Shown here in pieces: positions 1-8,695 of a stretch of DNA of 64,000 nt. Origin of the DNA: Cohaesibacter sp. ES.047 (lineage in GTDB: Bacteria > Pseudomonadota > Alphaproteobacteria > Rhizobiales > Cohaesibacteraceae); NCBI RefSeq assembly GCF_900215505.1, contig NZ_LT907844.1, forward strand, positions 1,274,501-1,338,500, written 5' to 3'. Under the pieces are notes generated by a model. That model was given only the letters and a program-made list of their open reading frames with translations, was not told the DNA's origin and made no database searches. Made by a program: the position numbers and the translations under genes. Within the stretch, counting starts at the first letter, position 1, and each line of letters begins with the position of its first letter.

Positions 1-65
1 AGCCATGATGCTTGTTGGTGGCATTCCAAACCGCAACCAGACCTAGCAATTGCCGGAAAGATTTG

Positions 66-1946
66 ATGTTTACAGCACGCTCCTTGTTCGCTTCGCCCGA
101 TGTTTCTCACTCCTTTGCCTTCGCAACCGCCGAAGCCAGTTCGGGGGCGTCGCTTGAGGGGCTTCCCGAATGGAATCTCGACGATCTTTACAAGGGTCTC
201 GATGATCCGGCGATTGAAGCGGATTTTGCCGCCTGCAAACAGGATGCTGAAGCCTTTGCCTCTGACTATCAGGGCACGCTTGAAAGCATGCTGACCGAGA
301 AGGGCGGTGACCCTCTGGCCGATGCGCTCAAGCGCTATGAGGCCGTGCAGGAGAAGATGGGCAAGCTGATCAGTTTTGCGGGACTGATGTACAACGGCAA
401 TACAACAGACACGGCGCGGGCCAAATTCTATGGCGACACGCAAGACCGCCTGACCACGATTTCTACCCAGTTGCTGTTCTTTGAGCTGGAATTGAACCGC
501 ATTGAGGATTCTATGCTGGATGGTGCCATGGAAGGCAGTGCGGCGCTCGCTCACTACAAGCCCTGGCTGGATGATCTGCGCAAGGAAAAGCCCTATCAGC
601 TCTCTGATGAGCTGGAAAAACTGTTCTACGAGAAGTCCGTCACCGGCGCGATGGCCTGGAATCGTCTGTTCAACGAGACAATGGCCGGGCTGCGTTTCTC
701 CGTTGAGATTGATGGCGAAACTGAGAGCCTGCCGATCGAGCGGACGCTGAATTACCTCACTGATACCGATGAGGCCAAACGCAAGGCAGCGGCTGATGCG
801 CTTGCTGCCACGTTCAAGTCCAATATTTCGATTTTCTCGCTGATCTCGAACGTCCTTGCCAAGGACAAATCCATCTCTGACAACTGGCGCGGCTTTGAAG
901 ACGTTGCGGATGGCCGCCATCTTGCCAACCGCGTTGAGCGAGAAGTCGTGGATGCGCTGGTTGATGCGGTTCAGGATGCCTATCCGCGTCTGTCCCATCG
1001 CTACTATGCGCTGAAGGCAAAATGGTTTGAGAAAGACAAGCTGGATCACTGGGATCGCAACGCACCACTGCCCAAGGTGCCGACCCGCAGCATCGACTGG
1101 CCGGAGGCCAAACAGATCGTGCAGGATGCCTACGCCGGTTTTGCGCCGGAGATGGCGGAGATTTCCGAACAGTTCTTCTCCAAGGGCTGGATCGATGCGG
1201 CCATCCGCGATGGCAAGTCGCCGGGGGCTTTTGCTCATCCGACGGTGCCAAGCGTTCATCCTTATGTGTTGCTCAACTATATGGGCAAGCCGCGCGACGT
1301 GATGACCCTTGCCCACGAGCTGGGCCATGGGGTGCATCAGGTGCTGGCTGGCAAGCAGGGTGCCTTGATGGCACCGACCCCGCTGACGCTGGCTGAAACG
1401 GCCAGTGTGTTTGGCGAGATGCTCACCTTCCGATCCCTTCTGGCCAAGACGACCTCGGTCGAGGAGCGTCGCTCAATGCTGGCTGGCAAGGTCGAAGATA
1501 TGCTCAACACGGTGGTTCGGCAGATTGCCTTCTATCTGTTCGAGCGCAAGCTGCACACGGCGCGGGCCGAGGGAGAATTGACATCCGATCAGATCTGCGA
1601 GCTCTGGATGAGCGTACAAGCAGATAGTCTCGGGCCATCGGTTCGGTTGGGTGAGGGGTATGAGACCTATTGGGCCTATATCCCGCACTTCATCCATTCG
1701 CCCTTCTATGTCTACGCCTACGCATTCGGCGACTGTCTGGTGAACTCTCTTTATTCTGTCTACCAGAACAGTGACGAGAGCTTTGTTCAGGAGTATTTCG
1801 ACATGCTCAGCGCAGGCGGCACGAAGCATCATTCGGAGCTGCTCGCTCCGTTCGGGCTGGACGCGAAGGATCCGGATTTCTGGTCCAAGGGACTTTCAGT
1901 TGTTGAGGGTCTGATCGACGAACTTGAAGCATTGGAAAATGACTGA
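66..1946 (+). CDS. pepF: Oligoendopeptidase F (M3 family metallopeptidase)
   Basis: Cytosolic zinc endopeptidase of the M3B (PepF) family, which trims short oligopeptides. The zinc-binding motif HELGHG is at about residues 417-422 from the ATG at 66, and the downstream Glu-bearing stretch LAETASVFGEM supplies the third ligand. Length is 626 aa, usual for the family. The frame is open upstream to a TTG at 12, but the ATG at 66 is the more natural start; the residues before it do not look like a conserved N terminus. The gene is followed after 41 bp by an ABC1 kinase gene in the same direction, an order common in Hyphomicrobiales. The family is certain; the physiological substrate is not known. 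Confidence 0.93.
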   Translation: MFTARSLFASPDVSHSFAFATAEASSGASLEGLPEWNLDDLYKGLDDPAIEADFAACKQDAEAFASDYQGTLESMLTEKGGDPLADALKRYEAVQEKMGKLISFAGLMYNGNTTDTARAKFYGDTQDRLTTISTQLLFFELELNRIEDSMLDGAMEGSAALAHYKPWLDDLRKEKPYQLSDELEKLFYEKSVTGAMAWNRLFNETMAGLRFSVEIDGETESLPIERTLNYLTDTDEAKRKAAADALAATFKSNISIFSLISNVLAKDKSISDNWRGFEDVADGRHLANRVEREVVDALVDAVQDAYPRLSHRYYALKAKWFEKDKLDHWDRNAPLPKVPTRSIDWPEAKQIVQDAYAGFAPEMAEISEQFFSKGWIDAAIRDGKSPGAFAHPTVPSVHPYVLLNYMGKPRDVMTLAHELGHGVHQVLAGKQGALMAPTPLTLAETASVFGEMLTFRSLLAKTTSVEERRSMLAGKVEDMLNTVVRQIAFYLFERKLHTARAEGELTSDQICELWMSVQADSLGPSVRLGEGYETYWAYIPHFIHSPFYVYAYAFGDCLVNSLYSVYQNSDESFVQEYFDMLSAGGTKHHSELLAPFGLDAKDPDFWSKGLSVVEGLIDELEALEND

Positions 1947-1987
1947 TGTCGTCTGGTCGGGCAAAAGATGTGGAGTGTGTTTAGTCC

Positions 1988-3418
1988 ATGGCGGATGAAG
2001 AAACTGCTGATCGCCCGGTTAATGAGGATAATACAGAATCCTACGCCGAAGAGAACCGGTTCGGCGGCCGGATGAAGCGCTATGCCCGCGTCAATGCGGG
2101 CATGGGCGGATTTGTTGCGCGCGCCGCCGGATCGCGCCTGATGAGGCGTGGGGGTGACGATGATGTCGTCAAGGAAGCGGCGGATCTCGCTCGGGTCTTG
2201 GGCAATCTCAAAGGACCACTGATGAAGGTGGCGCAGATGCTGGCAACTGTGCCGGATCTCGTGCCACCGGAATATTCAACCGAGCTGGCCCAGTTGCAGG
2301 CTGACGCGCCGCCAATGGGCTGGGCGTTCGTCAAACGGCGCATGCGTACCGAGCTCGGGGCCGACTGGCGCACGCGTTTTGCCACTTTCGAGCATGAACC
2401 GTCTGCTGCCGCCTCGCTGGGGCAGGTGCACAAGGCCTTTCTGGAAGACGGCGAAAAGCTAGCGTGCAAACTGCAATATCCTGATATGGCGTCCGCCGTG
2501 GAGGCTGATCTCAAGCAGCTTGATATGTTGTTTGCGGTTCATCGCAACATCCAGAAGGCCATCGATAACAGCGAGGTCGGCAAGGAATTGGGCGAGCGGG
2601 TGCGCGAGGAGCTCGATTATATCCGCGAAGCCTGGCATATGGAGCTTTACCACGCCATTTTCCGCGATACGGATTATATCCGGGTCCCCAAGTTGCATGC
2701 CGATCTGTCAACGCCGCGCCTTCTTTCCATGAGCTGGTTGGATGGCAGCAAGCTGCTCAACTATCGCGAACACAGTCAGGAAGACAGGAATTACATCACC
2801 AAATGCCTGTTTCATGCCTGGTGGTATCCCTTTGCGCATCATGGTCTCATCCATGGCGACCCGCACTTGGGGAACTACACGGTGTTTGAAGAAGAGGGCC
2901 GGGTCGGTGGCATAAATCTCTTTGATTATGGCTGTATCCGCATCTTCCCTCCTGAATTCGTGCAAGGGGTGGTCAACCTCTATCACGGTCTTGAGAAGGG
3001 GGATCGCCAACAGGTTGTCCATGCCTATGAGACGTGGGGCTTTACCAATCTCAGTAAGGAGCTGGTTGATGCCCTTAATGTCTGGGCCGAGTTCATCTAT
3101 GGCCCGATGCTGGATGACCGGGTGCGGTCCATCGCCGATGGCATCAGTCCGCTGGAGTATGGCCGCAAGCAGGCATTTCGTGTCGGTCAGGACCTCAAGC
3201 GCTTGGGGCCTGTGAGGGTTCCTCGGGAGTTCGTCTTCATGAACCGTGCTGCGGTTGGTCTTGGCGGTGTCTTCCTGCATCTCAAGGCAGAACTGAATTT
3301 CTACGAGATGTTCAATGAGCAGATCGAGGATTTCAGTGTAGACCGCGTGTCAGCGGCCCGTCGGCTTCTGCCCAAGGCACCCAACGAGTTCGATCCGTCA
3401 TTTGGCGCCACAGACTGA
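1988..3418 (+). CDS. ABC1/UbiB (AarF) family atypical protein kinase
   Basis: ABC1/COQ8/UbiB-like atypical kinase or ATPase, 476 aa. Visible motifs in order are a KxGQ-type segment present here as KVAQ (LMKVAQMLA, about residue 80), the alanine-rich nucleotide loop AAASLGQVHK, the ATP-binding lysine in ACKLQYP, the catalytic HGDPHLGN, and a metal-binding FDYG in place of the protein-kinase DFG. Family members support ubiquinone synthesis or membrane lipid homeostasis. There is no C-terminal pair of membrane helices of the UbiB type, so it is more like the soluble ABC1 branch found beside pepF in alphaproteobacteria. Substrate unknown; the ubi genes are not nearby. Confidence 0.9.
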   Translation: MADEETADRPVNEDNTESYAEENRFGGRMKRYARVNAGMGGFVARAAGSRLMRRGGDDDVVKEAADLARVLGNLKGPLMKVAQMLATVPDLVPPEYSTELAQLQADAPPMGWAFVKRRMRTELGADWRTRFATFEHEPSAAASLGQVHKAFLEDGEKLACKLQYPDMASAVEADLKQLDMLFAVHRNIQKAIDNSEVGKELGERVREELDYIREAWHMELYHAIFRDTDYIRVPKLHADLSTPRLLSMSWLDGSKLLNYREHSQEDRNYITKCLFHAWWYPFAHHGLIHGDPHLGNYTVFEEEGRVGGINLFDYGCIRIFPPEFVQGVVNLYHGLEKGDRQQVVHAYETWGFTNLSKELVDALNVWAEFIYGPMLDDRVRSIADGISPLEYGRKQAFRVGQDLKRLGPVRVPREFVFMNRAAVGLGGVFLHLKAELNFYEMFNEQIEDFSVDRVSAARRLLPKAPNEFDPSFGATD

Positions 3419-3521
3419 GCCAACTCCGTCAGAGGGACAATTGCCTTGATGGATTGCCTGCGCTATGTTGTCGCAGAAGAACCCCTTGGATGAGGGCCGA
3501 GAGTGAACGCTGGAGGATCCG

Positions 3522-3656
3522 ATGGCAGACAAACTCAATCCCGTCATGGACTATGAAGAACACAACAAGACCTATGATCTGTTTATGAATCTGGTCAAGT
3601 ATGGTGCTGGTGGCGTTGTTCTGCTGCTGATCCTGATGGCCATTTTCCTGCTTTAG
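3522..3656 (+). CDS. aa3-type cytochrome c oxidase subunit IV (small)
   Basis: A 44-residue protein that starts at the ATG at 3522 behind a good ribosome site (ggagg at 3512). It has a soluble N terminus with the pattern MDYEEHNKTYDLF followed by one hydrophobic helix (about residues 27-44) that ends the protein. This is the bacterial aa3-type cytochrome oxidase subunit IV family (COX4_pro_2), a single-helix accessory subunit of the terminal oxidase in the inner membrane. It is encoded away from the main cta operon, which is usual in this group. It lies 103 bp after the ABC1 kinase gene and just before a strong terminator. Confidence 0.88.
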   Translation: MADKLNPVMDYEEHNKTYDLFMNLVKYGAGGVVLLLILMAIFLL

Positions 3657-3715
3657 CAGTGGCAATGGTGGTTCGGTAAAAACCGAATCGTCGTTTATGA
3701 GCAGACATTGACAAC

Positions 3716-3753
3716 AAAAAGCCAGCCGCAAGCGTGTTGCGGCTGGCTTTTTT
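3716..3753 (+). terminator. Rho-independent terminator after the oxidase subunit IV gene
   Basis: A 12-bp stem (AGCCAGCCGCAA / TTGCGGCTGGCT, 3720-3731 with 3737-3748) with a five-base loop is followed by a T run and preceded by an A run, so it can work in both directions. Before the IS630 insertion it probably served both the oxidase subunit gene and the convergent TPR lipoprotein gene. Confidence 0.92.
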
Positions 3754-3891
3754 ATGTCGAACTTTTTGATCCACGCACTGGCTGCGCTTGGATCAGATCC
3801 CGCCGTCGGTCCTAAAGCGTGTCGCAGTTAATGAGATTCAGGATTCCCATTTTTTGCCAATTGTGATTCCCTTTGAGAAAAGGGGATCATC

Positions 3892-4251
3892 ATGGGCAAA
3901 TCACTTCCTATTGCATTGCGCGAACGTGTTGCTTCATTTGTTGATGCCGGTCATTCGCATCGGGCGGCCGCCAGCCATTTCCGCGTGTCACCACGGTTTG
4001 TCAATAACCTGATGCTTCTCAAGAAAGAGACGGGTTCTGTGCAGCCTCGCAAGCAAGGCCGACCAGACAAAGGCAAGTTGGGTGTGCATCATGAATGGAT
4101 CACAAGGCGCATGTCTGAGAATGGCGATCTGACGCTTGATGAGCTTTGTCTGGAATTGGCTGAACGCGGGGTCCATGTGCATCGCTCTAGCGTTGGGCGC
4201 GTGCTTCACAGGCTCGGCCTGAGCCATAAAAAAAAGTCTGGTAGCCACTGA
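3892..4251 (+). CDS. IS630 transposase, N-terminal HTH part (OrfA)
   Basis: The N-terminal 119 codons of an IS630 transposase. It carries a helix-turn-helix (about residues 10-45, HRAAASHFRVSPRFVNN) followed by a second winged-helix-like region (LTLDELCLELAERGVHVHRSSVGRVL) that ends at RLGLSHKKK. This is the DNA-binding half that recognises the inverted repeats. The frame then meets an 8-A run (4228-4235) and stops at 4249-4251. One base fewer in the run would join it directly to the DDE half downstream, so either slippage at the A run makes the full enzyme or an inserted A has broken the gene. Confidence 0.88.
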   Translation: MGKSLPIALRERVASFVDAGHSHRAAASHFRVSPRFVNNLMLLKKETGSVQPRKQGRPDKGKLGVHHEWITRRMSENGDLTLDELCLELAERGVHVHRSSVGRVLHRLGLSHKKKSGSH

Positions 4252-4843
4252 ACAGCTACGGGCCGCGATTGCTCATGATCGGTATGTATGGATCAATCAG
4301 CGCCGGCCTTTCTTCAACAAAGCATTGTCCCGATTGATCTTTATCGATGAGACATCAACCAACACGAAGCTGACCAAACGGTCTGGATGGTCACCAAAAG
4401 GACAGCGCTATCGCGCCCACGCTTCTTTTGGTCATTGGAAATCCCAGACCTTCATCGCTGGTTTGAGATCCCGTGGGATGGTTGCGCCCTGGATCGTCAA
4501 TGCTCCGATGAACCGACGTATCTTTGAAACTTGGATTGAAACTCAACTACTGCCGACCCTGTCTGCTGGCGACATCGTCATCCTCGATAATGTCGCCTTC
4601 CACAAAAGTGAGAAAGCTCACAAGCTCGTCAAATCAAAGGGAGCATGGCTGCTGTTTCTTCCGCCATATTCACCGGACCTCAATCCCATCGAAATGGCAT
4701 ATTCCAAACTCAAGACACTGCTGCGCAAGCGAGCAGCCAGAAGCTTCGATACAATCTCAGACGCGATCGGTGACATTTGTGACCTCTATTCTGCCAAGGA
4801 GTGTCTGAACGACTTCAAAGCTGCCGGGTATGAGGTTAATTAA
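4235..4843 (+). CDS. IS630 transposase, catalytic DDE part (OrfB)
   Basis: The catalytic half, in the +1 frame relative to the N-terminal part and open from the A run at 4228-4235. It shows the DDE triad motifs FIDETS (first Asp), VILDNVAFHKS (second Asp) and PPYSPDLNPIEMAYSKLK (Glu). There is no ATG near its beginning; the first possible start is a TTG at 4325, which would lie only four residues before the first catalytic motif. Independent translation is therefore unlikely and frameshifting or transcript slippage from the upstream frame is the likely route. All catalytic motifs are intact, so the element could be active if slippage occurs. Confidence 0.87.
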   Translation, partial: SLVATEQLRAAIAHDRYVWINQRRPFFNKALSRLIFIDETSTNTKLTKRSGWSPKGQRYRAHASFGHWKSQTFIAGLRSRGMVAPWIVNAPMNRRIFETWIETQLLPTLSAGDIVILDNVAFHKSEKAHKLVKSKGAWLLFLPPYSPDLNPIEMAYSKLKTLLRKRAARSFDTISDAIGDICDLYSAKECLNDFKAAGYEVN

Positions 4844-4855
4844 TTGCGATATGCT

Positions 4856-5701
4856 TTAGTTGAACCGCCGCTTGCGTGTCCGGTTCATGCCGTCGATGGC
4901 GGGCTGATAATTGGATTCGATTGCTTTTGCCCGCTGGAAGGAATCATAGGCGCGTTTGTAGTCGCCTTCCTTCTCCAGAGCGAGGCCCTGATTGGTCCAG
5001 GCGCGATAGTTGTCGCGGTCAAGACGGACCGCGTTTGAGAAATCGCCCAAGGCGCCGCGCATATCGTTCTGGGCAAGGTAGCTCAGACCGCGCGCGTTGA
5101 AGGCATCCGAATTGGAGGCATCAAGGCTGAGGGCATAGGTGAAGTCTTCAATCGCCTGGCTGTGATTACGCTGCTGCTGGAAGATCAGCCCGCGATAATA
5201 ATAGGCGCGCGGATCCCGGGTCTTGGAAGCGATGGCCTGATTATAGTCCGTAATGGCACGCCCCGGATCACCCTGGGTGCGGAACAGATCGCCGCGACCG
5301 ATCAAGGCAACATCGTAGCTCGGGTTGAGCATGATGGACCGGTTGTAGTCAGACAGGGCCTGCTGCGGACTGTTGGTCTTCTTGTAAATCAGCGCGCGGT
5401 TGGCATAGGCCTGATGGAAATTCGGATTGAGCGCGATGGCATTGGTGAAATCCTGAATGGCGAGCGAATATTGTCCGGACCGGCCATAGGCGGTGCCACG
5501 GATGTTATAGGCATTCGCGTCATTTGGATTCTGGGCAATGACCTGATTGAGTGAAGCGATGTTATCAGCAGTGCCGGCATTTCTGTCGAAATCGGCGGTG
5601 CCGTTGAGGCCGGCAGTTTGACATGCCGCCAAGCTCAAAGAGAGACCCGCAATGGCAAGAAGCTGCCGGACATTGCGTGATCGGACCATCTGGCGGAGCA
5701 T
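4856..5701 (-). CDS. TPR-repeat lipoprotein
   Basis: A 281-aa protein with an N-terminal lipoprotein signal (hydrophobic stretch ending LSLAAC, lipid-modified Cys near residue 27) followed by six or seven tetratricopeptide repeats (for example NAYNIRGTAYGRSGQYSLAI and RAYYYRGLIFQQQRNHSQAI). It resembles the NlpI-type periplasmic TPR lipoproteins of alphaproteobacteria, which act as scaffolds for envelope proteins; the exact partner is unknown. The stop codon (TAA, 4856-4858 complement) is supplied jointly by the gene and the end of the IS630 element; rebuilding the empty site gives TAG at the same codon, so the protein is unchanged. Confidence 0.85.
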   Translation of the reverse strand: MLRQMVRSRNVRQLLAIAGLSLSLAACQTAGLNGTADFDRNAGTADNIASLNQVIAQNPNDANAYNIRGTAYGRSGQYSLAIQDFTNAIALNPNFHQAYANRALIYKKTNSPQQALSDYNRSIMLNPSYDVALIGRGDLFRTQGDPGRAITDYNQAIASKTRDPRAYYYRGLIFQQQRNHSQAIEDFTYALSLDASNSDAFNARGLSYLAQNDMRGALGDFSNAVRLDRDNYRAWTNQGLALEKEGDYKRAYDSFQRAKAIESNYQPAIDGMNRTRKRRFN

Positions 5702-6075
5702 GAAGCAAACCTCTCAAAAAAACATGAGACAGCATGATTGCCGTCTTACAGGATTATGCCACAAAAGACAGAGCAGTCTGTCAGAAATTGGGCAGACTGG
5801 AACAAGTCTGCCATATTTCGGCATTTCCTGTGATAGACATGTCTACCCTATACGGGCAAGCTGTCAATTGATGAAGACTTGGAAATGGTTGATCATCCGT
5901 TGCGGAAGCCGCCCTGAATGTCATCGCCACTTGACAGAAACCTGCCCATGCAACGACCTCAGGTCCCGCAAGCGAGACCTGAGCAACAATCACCGAACTT
6001 TCATCAAAATAGGTCTGGACCGACGTTTAAAACGCCAGCGTTATAGTCCCCAAAGGGTCCTAGGGTCAGCGGGTC
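5702..6075. other. Intergenic region between rpsU and the TPR lipoprotein gene
   Basis: This 374-bp stretch has no convincing gene; the long rightward frame across it has no family signature and runs antisense through rpsU. It should contain the promoter for the leftward TPR gene. It also holds a stable hairpin, CTCAGGTC / GAGACCTGAG (5958-5983), about 90 bp beyond the end of rpsU. It has no T run on either side, so it is not an ordinary terminator. Confidence 0.5.
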
Positions 6076-6303
6076 TTATCGACCGCGACCTTTGGAAGGG
6101 ATCAGACCTTCACGCTGCAAGCGTTTGCGAGCCAATTTGCGCGCACGGCGCACAGCTTCAGCTTTTTCACGAGCCTTCTTTTCAGATGGCTTTTCATAGA
6201 AGTTCCGCATTTTCATTTCGCGGAATACGCCTTCACGCTGGAGTTTTTTCTTCAGCGCCTTCAAGGCTTGGTCGACATTGTTATCGCGGACGAGTACCTG
6301 CAC
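6076..6303 (-). CDS. rpsU: 30S ribosomal protein S21
   Basis: Small basic protein of 75 aa that matches bS21: it begins [20 protein letters not shown], has the [17 protein letters not shown] core, and ends in an Arg/Lys-rich tail ([12 protein letters not shown]). It binds the 30S platform near the anti-Shine-Dalgarno region and helps initiation. The start is a GTG at 6303 (complement) behind an AGGGA site nine bases away; an ATG close by is out of frame. It stands alone here, not next to dnaG and rpoD as in enterics. Confidence 0.95.
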   Translation of the reverse strand: MQVLVRDNNVDQALKALKKKLQREGVFREMKMRNFYEKPSEKKAREKAEAVRRARKLARKRLQREGLIPSKGRGR

Positions 6304-6461
6304 GCGTCATTCCCTAAGTTCGTGATGTGTGGATTTTCGATGAAAAAAATCGGCCACCGCCTGAGCAGCGCCCGAACTTTGGAGGGGTTTCTACCAGACC
6401 TCTGGTTGCTTGTCCACCTGCAAGCGGCCTGTTTTGCTGAAAATGTGCCAAAAATCAACGT

Positions 6462-7544
6462 TCATGCATTTGTCTTGGGAGAAATGCGGTTGATATGACC
6501 CATTTTCCGTCCGTCGCGGATCTCGGCCTTGCCATAGGAATGGAAGGCACCGCCCGGTTCAGCGGTGAGGTTGGGCCAGTCGGCAATGTCCTGCCCGATC
6601 AGATTGGTCATGACACAGTCGCTGTGGCGGGTCGTGTCACCCAGCGGCCATCCTGCTACGGCGCGGATATGCTGCTCGAACTGGGAGACCGTGCAGGCGC
6701 TCTCCGTCCAGTGGCCTGAGTTATGCACACGGGGGGCCATTTCATTGGCGACCAGACGCTGGGCGTAGCCTTCAGGCAGGAGAAACAGCTCAACAGCAAG
6801 CACGCCGACATACTCAAGGGCATTGGCGACGGTCTCGCCGATCCGTCTGGCTTCCTGCGCGATCTCGGCAGAGATGGCGGCGGGAATGGTTGTGGTGTGG
6901 AGAATCTGGTTGCGATGTACATTCTCGGCGATGTCATAGGTCGCCGTCTGTCCTTGCGCATTGCGGGCCGTGATCACGGAAATTTCGCGCTCGAACGGTA
7001 CGTAGGCTTCCAGAATTGCAGGCAGATCACCCAGTGTTTCCCATGCGCTGTCCAGATCGGTTTCAGGCTTGAGAAAGATCTGGCCCTTGCCGTCATAACC
7101 AAAGCGCCGGGTCTTGACGAGCGCTGGCAAGCCAAGGGTCTGGGCGGCTGACTTCAATTCTTCGGCGGAATTGATTTCTGCAAAGCCTGCTGTCGGGATG
7201 CCGATGGACTGGAAGAAGGTTTTCTCCGTCAGGCGATCTTGCGAGGTCTTTAGTACCTGATCGCCGGGCAGCACCGGAATTCTGCCGCGCAGGAACTCAA
7301 CCGTCGGCGCGGGGATATTCTCGAATTCGTAGGTAACGCAGGCAACCTGTTCGGCAAATTGCTCAAGCGCATTGTAGTCTTCATAGTTTGCGCAGGTCGA
7401 ATAGGCGGTCACCGCAAAGGCCGGGCTATGCGGATCCGGGCAGAAGACATGACAATGAAGGCCCAGTTTGGCGGCGGCGAGGGCCATCATGCGGCCGAGC
7501 TGGCCGCCTCCGAGAATGCCAATGGTATCGCCTGGTTGCAGCAT
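6462..7544 (-). CDS. purK: 5-(carboxyamino)imidazole ribonucleotide synthase
   Basis: PurK, 360 aa, an ATP-grasp enzyme that uses ATP and bicarbonate to turn AIR into N5-CAIR in purine synthesis. The N-terminal GILGGGQLGRMMALAA nucleotide-fold motif is diagnostic. The ATP-grasp centre (KTRRFGYDGKGQ, EAYVPFEREISVI) and the C-terminal NEMAPRVHNSGHWT motif are all present. It lies 42 bp downstream of purE in the same direction, so the two form a purEK operon catalysing consecutive steps. Confidence 0.96.
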   Translation of the reverse strand: MLQPGDTIGILGGGQLGRMMALAAAKLGLHCHVFCPDPHSPAFAVTAYSTCANYEDYNALEQFAEQVACVTYEFENIPAPTVEFLRGRIPVLPGDQVLKTSQDRLTEKTFFQSIGIPTAGFAEINSAEELKSAAQTLGLPALVKTRRFGYDGKGQIFLKPETDLDSAWETLGDLPAILEAYVPFEREISVITARNAQGQTATYDIAENVHRNQILHTTTIPAAISAEIAQEARRIGETVANALEYVGVLAVELFLLPEGYAQRLVANEMAPRVHNSGHWTESACTVSQFEQHIRAVAGWPLGDTTRHSDCVMTNLIGQDIADWPNLTAEPGGAFHSYGKAEIRDGRKMGHINRISPKTNA

Positions 7545-7586
7545 GTCACGTCACTTTCTGGGTCTTTACGGGGTAAGGGATGTTGA

Positions 7587-8084
7587 TCAATCTTCATCGA
7601 CCGGTGCAAGGGCAATCGCGTCGGACTGGGCCGTGCGCCATGCATCGAGCCGCTCGGCCAGAGCCGCGTCGGTCGTTGCCAGAATGGCAGCCGCCATCAG
7701 CCCGGCATTGACGGCACCTGCGCGGCCAATGGCAAGGGTGCCGACGGGGATGCCCGCAGGCATTTGGACGATCGAAAGAAGAGAATCCTGTCCGCTGAGA
7801 GCCTTGGACTGGATGGGCACGCCAAGCACCGGCAAGGGCGTCATGGCCGCTGTCATGCCCGGCAGATGCGCTGCGCCACCCGCGCCTGCGATGATCACCT
7901 TGAACCCGTCGTCTCTTGCAGATTTGGCGAAGTCGGCCATTCGGTCGGGTGTCCTGTGGGCGGAAATGATCTTCGCCTCATAGGGCACGGCGAGCGTGTC
8001 GAGAATTTCAGCAGCATTGCGCATGGTTGGCCAATCGGACTGGCTGCCCATGATGATTGCGACCGGCGTGTCCTTTGTCGACAT
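7587..8084 (-). CDS. purE: 5-(carboxyamino)imidazole ribonucleotide mutase
   Basis: Class I PurE, 165 aa from the preferred ATG at 8084 (complement), which has an AGAAGGA ribosome site; the frame is open upstream to another ATG at 8132 but those 16 residues are not family-like. It converts N5-CAIR to CAIR. The conserved [10 protein letters not shown] and SAHRTPDRM motifs carry the substrate-binding Ser, Asp and catalytic His, and [11 protein letters not shown] is also intact. It is the first gene of the purEK operon. Confidence 0.96.
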   Translation of the reverse strand: MSTKDTPVAIIMGSQSDWPTMRNAAEILDTLAVPYEAKIISAHRTPDRMADFAKSARDDGFKVIIAGAGGAAHLPGMTAAMTPLPVLGVPIQSKALSGQDSLLSIVQMPAGIPVGTLAIGRAGAVNAGLMAAAILATTDAALAERLDAWRTAQSDAIALAPVDED

Positions 8085-8276
8085 GATCGGGTCCTTCTCG
8101 CCTTCGGTTTGCCTCGAATTTGCATGGTTCATGCGACCGGGGTCGCCGTTGGAAGCGCAGAGTATAGAAGGAAATATGAGGGGGACAAGACATAATGCGG
8201 CTGTGGCGTCGCAATCTGTTGATCGCTCTACCGGGCAAATCCTGTGTCGGGCGTTAATAAACCGTGACCGGTCCGA

Positions 8277-8483
8277 TTATGCAATGATGTCCGGAAAAAG
8301 CTTGTTCTCAAGGCGCTGAATTTCGTCCTTGAGCAGTAGTTTTTTCTTCTTCATGCGCTGTATGGGCAAAGCATTTCCACCCGGCCGGCTTTCGAGGGCA
8401 TGAATGGCCAGATCTAGATCGCCGTGCTCGGTTTTCAGCAGCGCCATCTGGGCGCGGACTGCAGATTCTTCTTCTTCGGTCAT
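8277..8483 (-). CDS. YdcH family protein (DUF465)
   Basis: A 68-residue, highly charged, helical protein with the DUF465/YdcH pattern: an N-terminal helix, a short turn, and the signature MKKKKLLLKDEIQRLEN. Function is unknown in the family. A second YdcH protein is encoded divergently 212 bp away (8696-8866), so both may respond to shared control sequences in the AT-rich gap between them. Confidence 0.82.
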   Translation of the reverse strand: MTEEEESAVRAQMALLKTEHGDLDLAIHALESRPGGNALPIQRMKKKKLLLKDEIQRLENKLFPDIIA

Positions 8484-8695
8484 AGCTTTGCCGCCAAACG
8501 TGTAATTTACAGCAATTTCAATACATTATTCGAATCAACTTTGCAAGATTCGAATGGTGAAAACGGCGGAATGATGGCAAACCTATGCCATTCGCACTTA
8601 ATATATTGTAAGTCAATTTCACAAGGAAATCTATCGACAGGTTTTTGCGAATGTGTCACACTTCTTACGTCGTATTCAAACATATGGAGGCATAT

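Larger units (their letters stand above)
3813..4858 (+). mobile_element. IS630-family insertion sequence, complete, inserted at TA
   Basis: A 1,046-bp element counting the flanking TA. The left end reads TAAAGCGTGTCGCAGTTAAT from 3813 and the right end, read inward on the other strand from 4858, TAAAGCATATCGCAATTAAT: inverted repeats of about 20 bp with three mismatches. Both ends are bounded by TA, the target duplicated by IS630/Tc1 elements. Inside are an HTH reading frame and a DDE reading frame separated by a shift at an 8-A run. The right-hand TA forms part of the stop codon of the leftward TPR lipoprotein gene. No second copy was seen in the window. Confidence 0.9.

Noticed and set aside
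5652-6317. Long rightward reading frame of 221 codons across the rpsU region
   Set aside because: It runs antisense through rpsU and the start of the TPR gene, has no ribosome site and no family-like pattern.
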